64,000 nucleotides of DNA. It comes from Croceitalea sp947503285. GTDB taxonomy: Bacteria; Bacteroidota; Bacteroidia; Flavobacteriales; Flavobacteriaceae. The stretch's first letter is position 1, and each line of letters opens with the position of its first letter. Positions 45,032-56,000 of this stretch are shown here, one piece after another. Location of the stretch: contig NZ_BTGQ01000002.1 of NCBI RefSeq assembly GCF_036985505.1, positions 310,001 to 374,000 on the forward strand, written 5' to 3'. The translations under genes were made by a program, and so were the position numbers. Under the pieces are notes generated by a model. That model was given only the letters and a program-made list of their open reading frames with translations, was not told where the DNA came from and ran no database searches.

Positions 45032-45162
45032 GTTTCTCCATAAAAGCCGATAACCTTAAGACAGGGTTACCTAAAGTAGTGTTGTTTAAAACCAGATACC
45101 TTTGTGTTCTAAACGTATTCCACTTTCTATTCTATCCTAAAAAAGAAAGAAACCTTTAAGAC

Positions 45163-46821
45163 CTAAAAGATCAAATACGTGCTCAATACTAATAACGCTA
45201 TTAGACCGCCTACGATCCACGCATATTTCCATGGGGTAGTATCTATGACATCCGTAACTTTAGGTATATATACGTCCGTCTTAGGTTTAACTAAGCCTAC
45301 GACGAGCATGATAACGATATTGACGACAAACAGAATTCCCATAATATGTAAAAAGTGAGGGTAAGCCTCCGCCTTTATAACGGCCAGTTGTGCAATATCC
45401 GTAATTCCATTTGCTTCGGCTTTTTCCAATGCTTTTCCGACCATACTAGGCCCAATGAACAATAAGCTGATAAGATACATGAGCACCCCAGCTATCAAAA
45501 CTATCTTTGCTCCAATTGCAGGAACTTTTTTTGTAAGGATTCCGATAAGGACAACAGCTAAAATAGGTACACTTAAACTCCCTAATGCTTGTTGAATATA
45601 AGAGAACAAGCCGTCTGGTGCATACCTGATAAACGGTGCTATGGTCATTGAAATAACGGCAAGGGCCAGTCCAAAACGCTTACCTGACTTCACCGTTTGA
45701 AGCTCAGAAGCCTCTTTGTTAAAGAATTTTTTATATAAATCGAAACCAAATAGCGTTGCACTACTGTTAAGCAGGCTATTAAATGAACTTAAAATAGCCC
45801 CAAATAAAACAGCCGCAAAGAACCCTAACAGGCTGCCTGGTAAAACCCTTCGAACCAATTCAGGGTAAGAAGCATCTGCATCCGTGAGCTCCGCACCAAA
45901 CATGTTGTAAGCTATAATACCCGGTAAAACTACTATAACCGGGATTAAAAACTTAACAAAAGCTGCCAACAGCACCCCTTTTTGGCCTTCTTTTAAACTT
46001 TTTGCCCCAAATACACGCTGCAATATGGATTGATTGGTGCCCCAATAGTACATTTGTGCAATCATCATTCCCGTAAAAATAGTTCCGACGGGTATGGAAG
46101 AAGTTACATCCCCGGTAACATCAAACTTATCTTGATTTTCAGACCATAGTTTAGCTATTCCTCCCGAAATACTACCATCATCACTTATCATGGTCAATCC
46201 AAAGTAAGGAATCAACAAACCGCCTATCAATAGACCTATTGCGTTCACTAAATCTGAAACCGCAACGGCTTTTAAACCTCCATAGATTGCATAAACAATA
46301 CCTATTACACCTATACTCCAAACACATATCCAATAACATACGGTCTCAGATACACCCAAGACCTCGGGCAACTGAAACATTGTAATAAAGGCTTTTGACC
46401 CTGCATAGAGTATCGTAGGCAATAGCACTATCCCAAAGGCAATCAAGAATAAAACCGATAAAATCGCTTTTGTGTTTTCATCAAAACGCCCTTGTATAAA
46501 TTCGGGAATCGTTGTAATACCTTTTTTCATGTACTTAGGCAAAAACCAGACAGCGGTTATGACCATGGCAATAGCTGCGAGGGTCTCCCATGCCATTACT
46601 AGAATACCTTCGGTAAATGCCTGACCGTTTAGACCCACTATCTGTTCAGCAGAAAGATTGGTCAAAAGCAAGGAACCGGCAATGGTAAGCGCTCCTAAAC
46701 TTCTGCCCCCTAAATAGAAACCGTCCGCGGACTTTTCGTTAGTACCTCGTGTCGCATACCAGGCTATGCCTGCTACCAATAATGTAAAACCCAAAAAAGA
46801 AATAATGGATAAGGTTCCCAT
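45163..46821 (-). CDS. sodium/solute symporter, SSS family
   Basis: A 552-residue integral membrane transporter of the SSS (SGLT-like) family with about 13-14 hydrophobic helices. Motifs are LGGRSLGALTIAGSLLLTNLSAEQIVGLNGQAF near 38-70, VLFLIAFGIVLLPTILYAGSKAF and GAILSSFNSLLNSSATLFGFDLY near 345-367. It imports a sugar or organic acid with sodium. It is transcribed on the same strand just upstream of the sugar operon, with its own leader, so it is the probable importer of the operon's substrate. Confidence 0.88.
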   Translation of the reverse strand: MGTLSIISFLGFTLLVAGIAWYATRGTNEKSADGFYLGGRSLGALTIAGSLLLTNLSAEQIVGLNGQAFTEGILVMAWETLAAIAMVITAVWFLPKYMKKGITTIPEFIQGRFDENTKAILSVLFLIAFGIVLLPTILYAGSKAFITMFQLPEVLGVSETVCYWICVWSIGVIGIVYAIYGGLKAVAVSDLVNAIGLLIGGLLIPYFGLTMISDDGSISGGIAKLWSENQDKFDVTGDVTSSIPVGTIFTGMMIAQMYYWGTNQSILQRVFGAKSLKEGQKGVLLAAFVKFLIPVIVVLPGIIAYNMFGAELTDADASYPELVRRVLPGSLLGFFAAVLFGAILSSFNSLLNSSATLFGFDLYKKFFNKEASELQTVKSGKRFGLALAVISMTIAPFIRYAPDGLFSYIQQALGSLSVPILAVVLIGILTKKVPAIGAKIVLIAGVLMYLISLLFIGPSMVGKALEKAEANGITDIAQLAVIKAEAYPHFLHIMGILFVVNIVIMLVVGLVKPKTDVYIPKVTDVIDTTPWKYAWIVGGLIALLVLSTYLIF

Positions 46822-47043
46822 AAAGAGTTGGTTTTAGTTTGGTTATTATAAATTATGATGTACTTTTTTACATACCCGTCACCAAAGTGGTGCACTTAGT
46901 ACGAATTTCGTAAAACGGTTGAAGATAATTTATTCAAATTCAATTTACAATTTTTGTTAGGCTAAAAATTACGAAAAAGGCAGTGCATCAATGATTGCAA
47001 TACTTTTTTGAAACCCGATATCCGCTTTTGGGGGAACACTGTA

Positions 47044-48066
47044 TTACTTTTCACTTTGTGAAACCGGATATATTCCCAATACGTCTTCAATAAATCGATT
47101 GGTTTCTTTTTGAACGGACTCCAAATCTTTTGAAGAGACGTGGGAGGTCATCACATGATCGCCCACTTCAGTAAAGGCAATACTTCTTTTTTTGCCGGCC
47201 GGGGTTCCCAACACATCAAACATTCTTAACATCGCGGGTACGGAAACCACCTTATCTTGAATGGAATCATTTTTATGGAAATATCCCAAAAATGTTGGCT
47301 GCCCAACCTTCTCGAAAGTTTCAGGAACCATGGTATAGTCTACCATGGCCTGCAAATGTGTTAATGCCTCAAGTCGGTATTTGGTGGTCCAATATCGGTT
47401 TTTCAAATCGATATCCGTATCAAATTCATGATAGTTGCCACCTTTTACCAACCGAGCCAATTGAAGTCCCCATGGTTTTGTCAGTAACTTTGCATTAGAA
47501 TCATAAATTTCAATATTTGGGGAGTATAGCAACAGTCCGGCTATGTCAACATCACCACCGGCCAAATGCAATGCCAATGTCCCTCCGGTTGAGGTCCCCA
47601 TTACAATCACTTTTTCACCCAAACGTTTGGCCACGGCGATGGCTTCTTTTGCAGAATCAATAACCGCATCAGCTGTCAAGTCAAGCATAGGCTCTTCTTC
47701 ACTCAGTCCATGCCCCGCCAGCCTTGGCAGGTATAGATTACATCCATAACGTTTTGCCGTTTCAAGATGGATGGGGTCACCTTCTTCTTGACTAGCCGAC
47801 CATCCATGAAGATAGACGATACTATATGCTGTTTTTTTGGGAATACTATCGAACCAAATGATTCTGGCCTCATTATCAGGCCTAATATTTTTTAATTGCT
47901 TCTCCCGCGCTTTAATCTGGTTTTCTAAAGCATGTAGATCAGCAGTTACCTCTGGTAGTGTCTTATCCAATTCAGGGGCTTCCACTTTTGGCCCTAAAAA
48001 ATAGGCTACTACCAAAATTGCAACAACGATGAGAAAGCCTTTTACGATTTTGGAAACTATTCCCAT
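47044..48066 (-). CDS. membrane-anchored alpha/beta hydrolase
   Basis: A 340-residue alpha/beta hydrolase with a single N-terminal membrane helix (about residues 5-24). YLHGWSASQEEGD (about 84-96) is the oxyanion loop, the nucleophile elbow is VMGTSTGGTLAL near 154-165, and the C-terminal His lies in VGDHVMTSH. It resembles carboxylesterases and monoglyceride lipases with a periplasmic or membrane surface location. It is preceded, 9 bases apart, by the LRR lipoprotein gene, so the two form a small operon. Confidence 0.8.
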   Translation of the reverse strand: MGIVSKIVKGFLIVVAILVVAYFLGPKVEAPELDKTLPEVTADLHALENQIKAREKQLKNIRPDNEARIIWFDSIPKKTAYSIVYLHGWSASQEEGDPIHLETAKRYGCNLYLPRLAGHGLSEEEPMLDLTADAVIDSAKEAIAVAKRLGEKVIVMGTSTGGTLALHLAGGDVDIAGLLLYSPNIEIYDSNAKLLTKPWGLQLARLVKGGNYHEFDTDIDLKNRYWTTKYRLEALTHLQAMVDYTMVPETFEKVGQPTFLGYFHKNDSIQDKVVSVPAMLRMFDVLGTPAGKKRSIAFTEVGDHVMTSHVSSKDLESVQKETNRFIEDVLGIYPVSQSEK

Positions 48067-48075
48067 TTGCCTTCT

Positions 48076-48738
48076 TTAGTTACAATCAATTGCGTAAGTA
48101 TCATTTTCATCCTTAGTCCAATCCGTTGGAGGGTTCTCGAGTTGCTCTTGGTTGACCTGAATACAGCTTAAAGGGTTATCACCGATAATAAAATCCGTCA
48201 ATGCCAGATTTACCGATACATCGATGGCACTGAGCTTATTGTCGGAAAGCGATAATAGTTGTAGTGCGGTATTGTCAGAGACATCAATCGACGTTAATTC
48301 GTTACGATCCGCGCCCACTTTTTCTATGATTGAGATGCCATCAAGGGTAAGCTCTTCGAGCATATTATCTTCAGCCCATAGAAATTTAAGGCTTCTATTT
48401 CTAGAAACATCCAAAGATGTCAGTTCATTTCCCCTAACGTTTAAATTTTCCAATGCATCAAAACTACCGATACCACTAAGGTCCGTTATCCCTTTATCGT
48501 CAATGATCAAGTTCGTTACCGATTTGATACGGCTATCCAATACCTGGCCATCTAGAGCGTCATCTAAGTTTGCATCTATCAAAGCCTGTTCAAAAGCGGA
48601 ATCCGCTATTGCCGTTACGGCAGGTACCGGGGGTGTGTTGGTTTGTTCCTGTTCTTCCCCAGTAGCGGTGGCATCAGAGGAGCAAGAGAGCAATACCATA
48701 CACGTTAAGAAATGATAGTAGAATTTATTCTTTTTCAT
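48076..48738 (-). CDS. leucine-rich-repeat lipoprotein
   Basis: A 220-residue lipoprotein with lipobox LLSC (Cys19) and then a Thr/Pro linker. Leucine-rich repeats follow (about residues 80-190), of the form L.SLDVS.N..L..L...NML with at least five copies (LTSLDVSRN, LEELTLD, LTSIDVSDN, LSAIDVSVN and others). A small C-terminal cap holds two cysteines. Surface protein for binding or adhesion; partner unknown. First gene of an operon with the alpha/beta hydrolase. Confidence 0.85.
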   Translation of the reverse strand: MKKNKFYYHFLTCMVLLSCSSDATATGEEQEQTNTPPVPAVTAIADSAFEQALIDANLDDALDGQVLDSRIKSVTNLIIDDKGITDLSGIGSFDALENLNVRGNELTSLDVSRNRSLKFLWAEDNMLEELTLDGISIIEKVGADRNELTSIDVSDNTALQLLSLSDNKLSAIDVSVNLALTDFIIGDNPLSCIQVNQEQLENPPTDWTKDENDTYAIDCN

Positions 48739-48803
48739 AGCATTTCAAAAATACAATTTTTCAGGTGAATCAAATTAATGGTAAATTCAAGCGCAAATTA
48801 ATT

Positions 48804-50048
48804 ATGAAAAAGCTCTTACAAATAGTAGGTCCGGGACTCTTGTTCGCCAGCATGGCAATCGGGACCTCACATTTGGTACTATCGACAAAAGCTGGCGCCC
48901 AATACGGCTGGGTAATGATCATCCCTATCGTTTTGGCTAACATTTTGAAATATCCCTTTTTTGAGTTTGGGGTACGCTATACCCATGTTACAGAGAAAAC
49001 ACTTATCGAGGGATATCAAAATCTAGGCAGAAAATACCTTTGGTTATATGCGTTCATTACCGTCGTAAGCGTTTTCACCATATTGGCCGCGCTTTACGTC
49101 GTTACCGCGGGGCTCTTTATGAATCTTTTCAAAGTATCAAATGTGGGTATCAATACTGTGACATTGGCCCTATTCGCATTTATAAGCTTGCTCTTGATCA
49201 TTGGGCGTTATCGATTTTTAGAGGTTTCATTGAAATTCGTGGTCAGCATACTCTTTTTGGCCTTGATTACTACCACAATAGTTGTTATTCATAAGGGGCA
49301 GGTCGTCCCTATCGCAGATTTCGAAGCCCCTAAAATATTTAATGAGGTCGGTGTACTATTCCTTATCGGTCTCGTTGGATGGATGCCCACGGCTGTTGAA
49401 GCTTCTGGCTGGGTCAGTATGTGGAGTATGGAAAAACTGAAATCCTTATCAGAAAAACCCTCTTTAACGGCCACATTGAATGAATTTAATCTCGGTTATT
49501 TTTTGACGGCATTATTGGCCGTATTCTTTTTGATTATAGGATGGATGACCCTATATGGCACTGGAACCGAACTAAGCGGAAATGCGGTGCTTTTTGCAGA
49601 CCAGGTAGTAGGTATGTTTACCTTGCATATAGGTAGCTGGGCTTATATTTTGATTGCCGTTGCAGCTTTCGCTACCATGTTTAGCACCTGTATGACCGCT
49701 CATGATGCGGTTTCAAGGGTAAGCCTTGATGTTTTGGCAAAACTTTATCCAACGTATAAAGGCTTTACCATCAAGTCTGCTTTCGCCATAACGGTTGTAC
49801 TGTTAGCGGTTATAAATTGGATGGTCATTGCTTTATTTAGCGGAAATATGGCAAATCTAGTAGCCTTGGCCACCTTTGTCTCATTCGTAATGGCACCCTT
49901 AATAGGTTGGATGAATTTAAGGACAGTTACCAGTGATGATGTTCAAGCCCGATACAAACCTTCATCTGCGCTTAGGATTCTAGCTTATGTCGGAATGATC
50001 TTTCTTGCTGCATTTGCCCTTTACTATTGTTGGATAATACTCATATGA
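48804..50048 (+). CDS. Nramp-like transporter lacking canonical metal-site motifs
   Basis: A 414-residue membrane protein with about 11 hydrophobic helices of the Nramp/APC fold. The opening helix reads GPGLLFASMAIGTSHLVLST, where Nramp metal transporters have DPGN; helix 6 reads LVGWMPTAVEASGW instead of the MPH motif. The metal-coordinating Asp, Asn and Met are therefore not in their usual places. Related proteins can carry other substrates. ATG 48804 is used because the upstream ATG leaves a soluble extension without a membrane start. Divergent from the LRR operon. Confidence 0.75.
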   Translation: MKKLLQIVGPGLLFASMAIGTSHLVLSTKAGAQYGWVMIIPIVLANILKYPFFEFGVRYTHVTEKTLIEGYQNLGRKYLWLYAFITVVSVFTILAALYVVTAGLFMNLFKVSNVGINTVTLALFAFISLLLIIGRYRFLEVSLKFVVSILFLALITTTIVVIHKGQVVPIADFEAPKIFNEVGVLFLIGLVGWMPTAVEASGWVSMWSMEKLKSLSEKPSLTATLNEFNLGYFLTALLAVFFLIIGWMTLYGTGTELSGNAVLFADQVVGMFTLHIGSWAYILIAVAAFATMFSTCMTAHDAVSRVSLDVLAKLYPTYKGFTIKSAFAITVVLLAVINWMVIALFSGNMANLVALATFVSFVMAPLIGWMNLRTVTSDDVQARYKPSSALRILAYVGMIFLAAFALYYCWIILI

Positions 50049-50081
50049 TACGCTATCATAGACCCCAAGGACCTGAAGTAG

Positions 50082-52013
50082 TTATTTGAATAGCAAATTA
50101 TCGTTCAATACCACGAATAAGGAACGTTGGTTCTTTTTGTGCAACACCTCGATACAATACACCCCATTTTTACAATTGTTGAGTATTTTATCTTCCCCAT
50201 ACCCTACGGAATAGAGAATGTTTGAGTTCGAAACGCCCATATCAATCAAGTATTTTTTGATGGCGTCAGACCGAAGTTGTGTCAATCTAAAGTTTGTTGC
50301 GCTACCCCCACGGCTATCGGTGTGTGTTTCTATCCTTAATTGTATTTCTGGAAATAGTTTTATCGCCTCGACCACTTTATCCAATTCTATGGCAATCTCT
50401 GGGGTTATGGTCGCTTTATTTCTAGAAAAGTAGAACTGTCTCAGCTTTATCACTTTTTGCCCCTCACGATCCTCAACGATATCTTCGTAGGCGACCAACC
50501 CCACATTGGCCTCCAAATCCTTCAATTCATCCAGTGCTTCACCACCATAGTTTTGCTTAAAAAGGGAATGTTTTTCTTTGGTAACCTCAAGGGTTACTTC
50601 TTCTTGCCAAGGCACTTCGATACGATACGTACCGTCATCGGCAGTCAACACTTCTTTGAGCACGCTTTTATCACTGTCTTTTAAGGTCACCTTGGCGCCC
50701 GTAAGTACGGTGGATTGATTTTCGTTGACGACCTTTCCCTTCACGACCAGTGTCTTTATTCCTGGTTTCTCATCTACCATAAAGCCATAGACATCATCTG
50801 AACCCTTGCCGCCTTTTCTATTGGAGGAAAAATACCCCAAAAGCCCGGATCCCGCATCGCGCATTACAAAGCCAAAATCATCTTCAGTTGAATTAATGGA
50901 TTCCCCTAAGTTTACCGGAATACTAAAATCACCATTTACATCAATCTTTGTTTGATAGATATCCATACCCCCAAGCCCATAAAACACATCTGAGGAAAAA
51001 TACATGCTGTTCTCAAAAATGAAAGGGGCGATCTCATTACCTGGGGAGTTGACCCTTGGTCCTAGATTAATCGGTGCGGACATTATACTACCGCGATTGG
51101 TGTTGACATAATAAATATCGGTGCCACCAAATCCATTTTCGAAATTAGCTGCAAAATACAACCTTTCCGTACTTGAGTCGTAGAAAGGATAGTAAAATGA
51201 AGTACTTAGATCACGCCATAAAAACCTAAAATCACCATCTATTTTCTGTATTCCAATGGCCAAGGCATTTTTTCCGTTTTCATCAAATTCCAGTTTGCCC
51301 TCGGTAGTATTGGAGAGTACATAGAAAACACTGTTCAACGCTTCAGAAAAGTACGGGGTCGCTTTGTGATAGTCAGACGCCTTGATATCACCAAAAGGCT
51401 TGATGTCCGTTAACTGGCCTTCGGCATTGATTTGCCCATTGAAAATGTCAAGATACGATTCGCCCGTTGGGCCATAGCTTGTTTTCTTACCGTTAGGCCT
51501 ACTGCTTGAAAACAAGAGATTGGATTTGTAGAATGTTGGGGAAAAATCGGCTTGTGGACTATTGACGTTTAAATTGAATATTTTAAAATCGAGTGCCACG
51601 GTCTCGCTATCTGAACCCAAAATAGTTCTATTGAAGGCTATATTTTCCAAAAACTCTTTATCCATTGCCGTTTCCGTCTTTTGCAGTACATCGTCAATGC
51701 GTTTATCATTCCCGATTTTCGTCAATCCATGAAGATATCTGTTTAAACGAAAGTTATCAACAATGGAGTCGTTTGAAAAGTACTGGGAGTACATATCCGT
51801 TGCTTTTTCATAATTCTCGATTTGAAAGTAAGCATCGGCCAAATTTAAATATTGCCCTGATGTAAGTAAGATACCCTTGTCTTTATCACTTTCATAGGCG
51901 GTAATCGCTTTTTGATAGGCGTATTGAAAGAAATAATCATCCCCCTTGGATTTTTTCTTCTGCGCGTATACCACCGTAATCGTAAGAAAGAAAATCAATA
52001 AACTGTATCTCAT
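50082..52013 (-). CDS. OmpA-family protein with PD40 and carboxypeptidase-regulatory domains
   Basis: An exported 643-residue protein. The signal peptide ends near VYAQ. Order: TPR-like repeats (about 20-110), PD40/WD40-like beta-propeller blades with YFSSNRKGGKGSDDVYGF-type motifs (about 140-420), a carboxypeptidase-regulatory-like domain VVKGKVVNENQSTVLTGAKVTL (about 425-500) and a C-terminal OmpA peptidoglycan-binding domain with LRIETHTDSRGGSATNFRLTQLRSDAIKKYL (about 560-590). This layout is that of the PorE/SprE-associated proteins of the T9SS. ATG 52013 follows porP-like by 10 bases. Confidence 0.85.
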   Translation of the reverse strand: MRYSLLIFFLTITVVYAQKKKSKGDDYFFQYAYQKAITAYESDKDKGILLTSGQYLNLADAYFQIENYEKATDMYSQYFSNDSIVDNFRLNRYLHGLTKIGNDKRIDDVLQKTETAMDKEFLENIAFNRTILGSDSETVALDFKIFNLNVNSPQADFSPTFYKSNLLFSSSRPNGKKTSYGPTGESYLDIFNGQINAEGQLTDIKPFGDIKASDYHKATPYFSEALNSVFYVLSNTTEGKLEFDENGKNALAIGIQKIDGDFRFLWRDLSTSFYYPFYDSSTERLYFAANFENGFGGTDIYYVNTNRGSIMSAPINLGPRVNSPGNEIAPFIFENSMYFSSDVFYGLGGMDIYQTKIDVNGDFSIPVNLGESINSTEDDFGFVMRDAGSGLLGYFSSNRKGGKGSDDVYGFMVDEKPGIKTLVVKGKVVNENQSTVLTGAKVTLKDSDKSVLKEVLTADDGTYRIEVPWQEEVTLEVTKEKHSLFKQNYGGEALDELKDLEANVGLVAYEDIVEDREGQKVIKLRQFYFSRNKATITPEIAIELDKVVEAIKLFPEIQLRIETHTDSRGGSATNFRLTQLRSDAIKKYLIDMGVSNSNILYSVGYGEDKILNNCKNGVYCIEVLHKKNQRSLFVVLNDNLLFK

Positions 52014-52023
52014 GGCATTGCTA

Positions 52024-53001
52024 TTAGAAAAATCTTGGTGAATCAATCTGCTTAGGTTTTCCCTTTAGGCTTTTGTTTTTATTACTCGACTTGTTGGAAC
52101 CACCCCCACGCCCTAAATAAAACTTCAATATTACTTCGTGTGATCCACTATTAAACTCCCCTAAAACATTGGTGTTATAATCATAGGCATATCCTAAAAA
52201 AGTACTCGGGGCCACTTGAAAACCTGCCAAACCACTTATCGCATTGTCAAATCGATAAGACGCACCAAGGGTCAAGGAATCTAAAAACAAAAAGTTCGCC
52301 GATAAATTTATGGTCGTACCCGCACCTTGCAAATAGTTGATCAAAAAAGCTGGCTTGAATTTAGACCTATCGGAAAGCTCAAAAACATAACCCCCGATAA
52401 AATTGTATTGGATCTTATCTTCAACCAAACTGGCTACTTCGTCATTATAAATACCATTAGTCAAAAAGTTGGGTATGGACGCGCCCAAATACCATTCGGT
52501 GCCGTACATGAACAATCCCGCTCCGACCGTGGGGTAAAAATTATTCACCTCTTGGCCAAATAAAAGCGGCTCTCCAGGGTTTTGAAAACTGCCCTCTGAG
52601 TAATCCACATTTAATATAGAACCACCAGCATCTACCCCGAAAGAAAGCCAAGAATCATCAGAAAGGTTGATCTCATAAGAATAGGCAAGGTCTATAAAAG
52701 TCTGGGCTACTGGCCCCAACTCATCATTGATAACATTGAAACCCAAGCCCATTTTTTCGTTGCCCAAGGGCACATTGGCACCAAAACGTATGGTTCTGGG
52801 TGCGCCGGGCACATCAATCCATTGTGCACGATATAGCCCTAAAACCTCAGGTGATTCGACAGAACCTACATAGGCAGGGTTGAAACTACCGATATTATAC
52901 ATATACTGGGTATATTGCGGTTCTTTTTGTGCGTTACTTTGCCCAATAGCAAACAAAAAGGCTAATACGATAATTGACCTGCGCGTTATGTTCATCTTCA
53001 T
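52024..53001 (-). CDS. PorP/SprF-family outer membrane protein
   Basis: A 325-residue outer-membrane beta-barrel protein. After a signal peptide ending SNAQ, the diagnostic YTQYMYNIGSFNPAYVGS follows at about 29-46. Repeated amphipathic strands with GLGFNVINDELGP and a C-terminal region typical of PorP/SprF follow. Members are partners of T9SS-secreted adhesins with CTD type B tails, here encoded directly upstream. A basic C-terminal tail (NKSSNKNKSLKGKPKQ) is unusual. Confidence 0.9.
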   Translation of the reverse strand: MKMNITRRSIIVLAFLFAIGQSNAQKEPQYTQYMYNIGSFNPAYVGSVESPEVLGLYRAQWIDVPGAPRTIRFGANVPLGNEKMGLGFNVINDELGPVAQTFIDLAYSYEINLSDDSWLSFGVDAGGSILNVDYSEGSFQNPGEPLLFGQEVNNFYPTVGAGLFMYGTEWYLGASIPNFLTNGIYNDEVASLVEDKIQYNFIGGYVFELSDRSKFKPAFLINYLQGAGTTINLSANFLFLDSLTLGASYRFDNAISGLAGFQVAPSTFLGYAYDYNTNVLGEFNSGSHEVILKFYLGRGGGSNKSSNKNKSLKGKPKQIDSPRFF

Positions 53002-53016
53002 TCTTACCGTTTCGTA

Positions 53017-56000
53017 TTATCTAATAATTTGAATCCAACCTTTGGTCACCTCTGACCCATCGCCAAGGTCAAGAAGATAGAAATAAGTTCCCCTCGGTAA
53101 ATCACCATCATCGCCAGTACCCTTCCAGGTATTGTCATAAGCCGTTTGTTCAAAGACCATATTGCCATATCTATCAAAAACGCTCAGTCTACTATTCGGG
53201 AAGTTTTGGTAACCGACCAAAATCAGATTATCATTCACCCCGTCACCATTTGGCGAGAACAAATTGCAAATCGTACCGATGTCAGTGCATTCACTTCGGC
53301 TTGCCGTTAAATCGACCCTTGAACTATTATTACCACTTTCAATATCAGCCGGCAAAGAGTCGACCAAGGTAGCTACATTGGTCAAGGTGCCCACTGTTCT
53401 AATGGCAACGGTGATATTCAAGGTCACCTCTTCTTCTGGCAACAATTCATCTATTGACCACAAACCCGTGCCACTATCATACGTGCCTTTTGATGCCGTA
53501 CTTGATATGAATTCAAATCCCATATCAGCGGTTATGATATCCTCAACCAGAACATTTATGGCTCGGGACATACTAAGATTGGTCACGGTAATCGTAAAGG
53601 TAACCTCTGTATTTAGCAGTGGCGCGATAATATCAACCGTTTTTTCAACTTGAATATCAACGGGATCAGGATTACAATCAGGTGTCAAGAAGGGGTCACA
53701 AGCATCTAAGGGATCAGTGGCTTCTTCTGGTATGGCGTCGGTGGCGGGATCATCTTCGATGAGAACCTCTTCGCCATCGGTAAGACCGTCACCATCGGTA
53801 TCAGGATTGTTGGGATCGGTACCTAAATCGTTTTCTTCAGCGGTAGTAAGCCCGTCATTATCACAATCACTATCTGCAAGTGGTGTTCCCCCCACGGAAT
53901 CACAATCATCTAAAGGATTGGTGCCATCGCTGACTTCTTGGCCATCCTCAACACCATCGCCATCGGTATCCGGGTTATTTGGATCTGTACCTATTTCTTC
54001 TTCTATATCATCATTAAGACCATCAGAATCGGCATCAAGTAAGCAGTTGACGACCATGATGGTTACATCAATCGATTGATCTGTACATGGTGCAATCGCA
54101 CCGGTTGTCGTAAAGGTAAATTCATAGGCCCCCTCGGACAATCCATCAAAATCGACCTCATTTTCAGCATTGATCACCAAGACACCTGAAGGGTCTGTTT
54201 TTATGGACCAAACCCCTGCATCAGCACCTGTAAGGGCACTATCCAAGTCTAAAATGGTTGTATCGTTAGGGCCAACATTGTTACACCCAAAAACATTCGT
54301 AGGAACACCGGTTGAAGGTTCAATATTGACCGTAGCCATCACCTCAACCCTTTCAGAGGGACATCCATTTGCCGTAGCCTCGACAAAAAAAGACGTTGAG
54401 GCCTCTAAGATGGGCGTTGTAAAGGTGTTCCCCGTTCCTAAAATGGTAGTACTCGTAGCAGTGGCATACCAGTTCAAGGTAGCCCCGACACTGGCACTAG
54501 CCATCAAATCCACTGTTCCCTCTCCGCATCTTGTGGCACCATTTGTGTCCTCGATTGTCGGCGTTGTATTCGAGACCAAGGTGATGCTTACCGTCGGACT
54601 TGCACAATCCACAGCATTGGTAGTGTCGGCATCATCAAAATAAAACCCAAAGTAAGTACTTGCAACGGTTACTATGCTGCTTCTATGTGCACTTACCTGT
54701 AATGGGTCGGGATTCGTACTCCAAGTTAGTACGCTTCCTGCGGGTGTATTCCCCAATATGTAATCGTTTAGATCGACATCGATATCATCACAAAAATTGG
54801 TGGGTAAGGTGGTATCCAATGTGGGTGCCACATCCCCTGCATCACAAACAACGGAGCAATCGGTTACCGTAATGGTCAAATCCACACTTTGATTGATACA
54901 AGGGGATACGGCATCAGTGGTCGTATACCGGAATATGTAATTACCTTCGGCCAGTCCTTCAAAATCCACAATATTGCCATTTCCTATGGAAACACCTCCA
55001 TTGGAAGGATCGTCGATTAAAGACCAACTACCAGGATCCGCACCGTTCAATTGATTATCCAAATCTATAGAAGTAGGCTCGCCAGTACCCGCTACGTTAC
55101 AAATGGCTGCATTCGTTGTAGTGCCTGGAGCAGGTGTGCTGGAGGCGGTTATTTCAATTTCCAAAGCTGGGCTGGCACAACTATTGGCATTATCAAAAAA
55201 GAAACCATAATAAATTCCAGCCGTGCTCACAACGCTACTTGGCAAATGCGTATTCGCATCGTCTAAATTCGTACTCGACTCACTCCATCTCAAAACCGCA
55301 CCCACCGGTACCGTACCCAAGGTATAATCATTCAAGTCTTTATTGAATACATCGCAAAATGTGGTGGGCTCATCAGTATTACGTATCGGGGCACTGGTGC
55401 CTGCCGAACAATCATCATCATTCAAAATGGTCACCAAAGCAGTATCTGAAATATCAATGGCAAATGCCGTATTACCAAGACCCGTAATGGCTACCCCTAT
55501 GGTTTCGTCTTGTTCAATAAGACCATCTGATGTAGGGGTAATCATGAAGGATTCCGTTTCACCGGCCGTTCCGGAAAAAATCAATTGTTGATTGACCACA
55601 GGGTTGTAATCATTGTCAGCCAATGTCGCGGTATTGTCCGATGTGGAAACCGCTATACTAAAGCCGTTAGCGACAGGGTTGTCCAGAATGGCGGATATGG
55701 TTATCGGGCCTGCATCTTCTATACCTGAAACATCTTCTATGGTCACTGAAGCTGAATCGTCATTTAAAATTTGGCCTATTCCCTGGCCATCGTTTATAGT
55801 TGCACCTGTTACCGTACGAAGGTTAATTTCAAAGGTTTCGTTATTCTCTACCTTTACATCCCCATTTACCGATACCGTAATTTCAGTTGATGGACTTCCG
55901 GCAAGAATGACCGCATTGCCCGAAACGATTTGTGCATAATCACCATCGGCAAAAGTGGCGGACCCATTTCCGGTTCCGTATGTAAAGTTGATATCATTCA

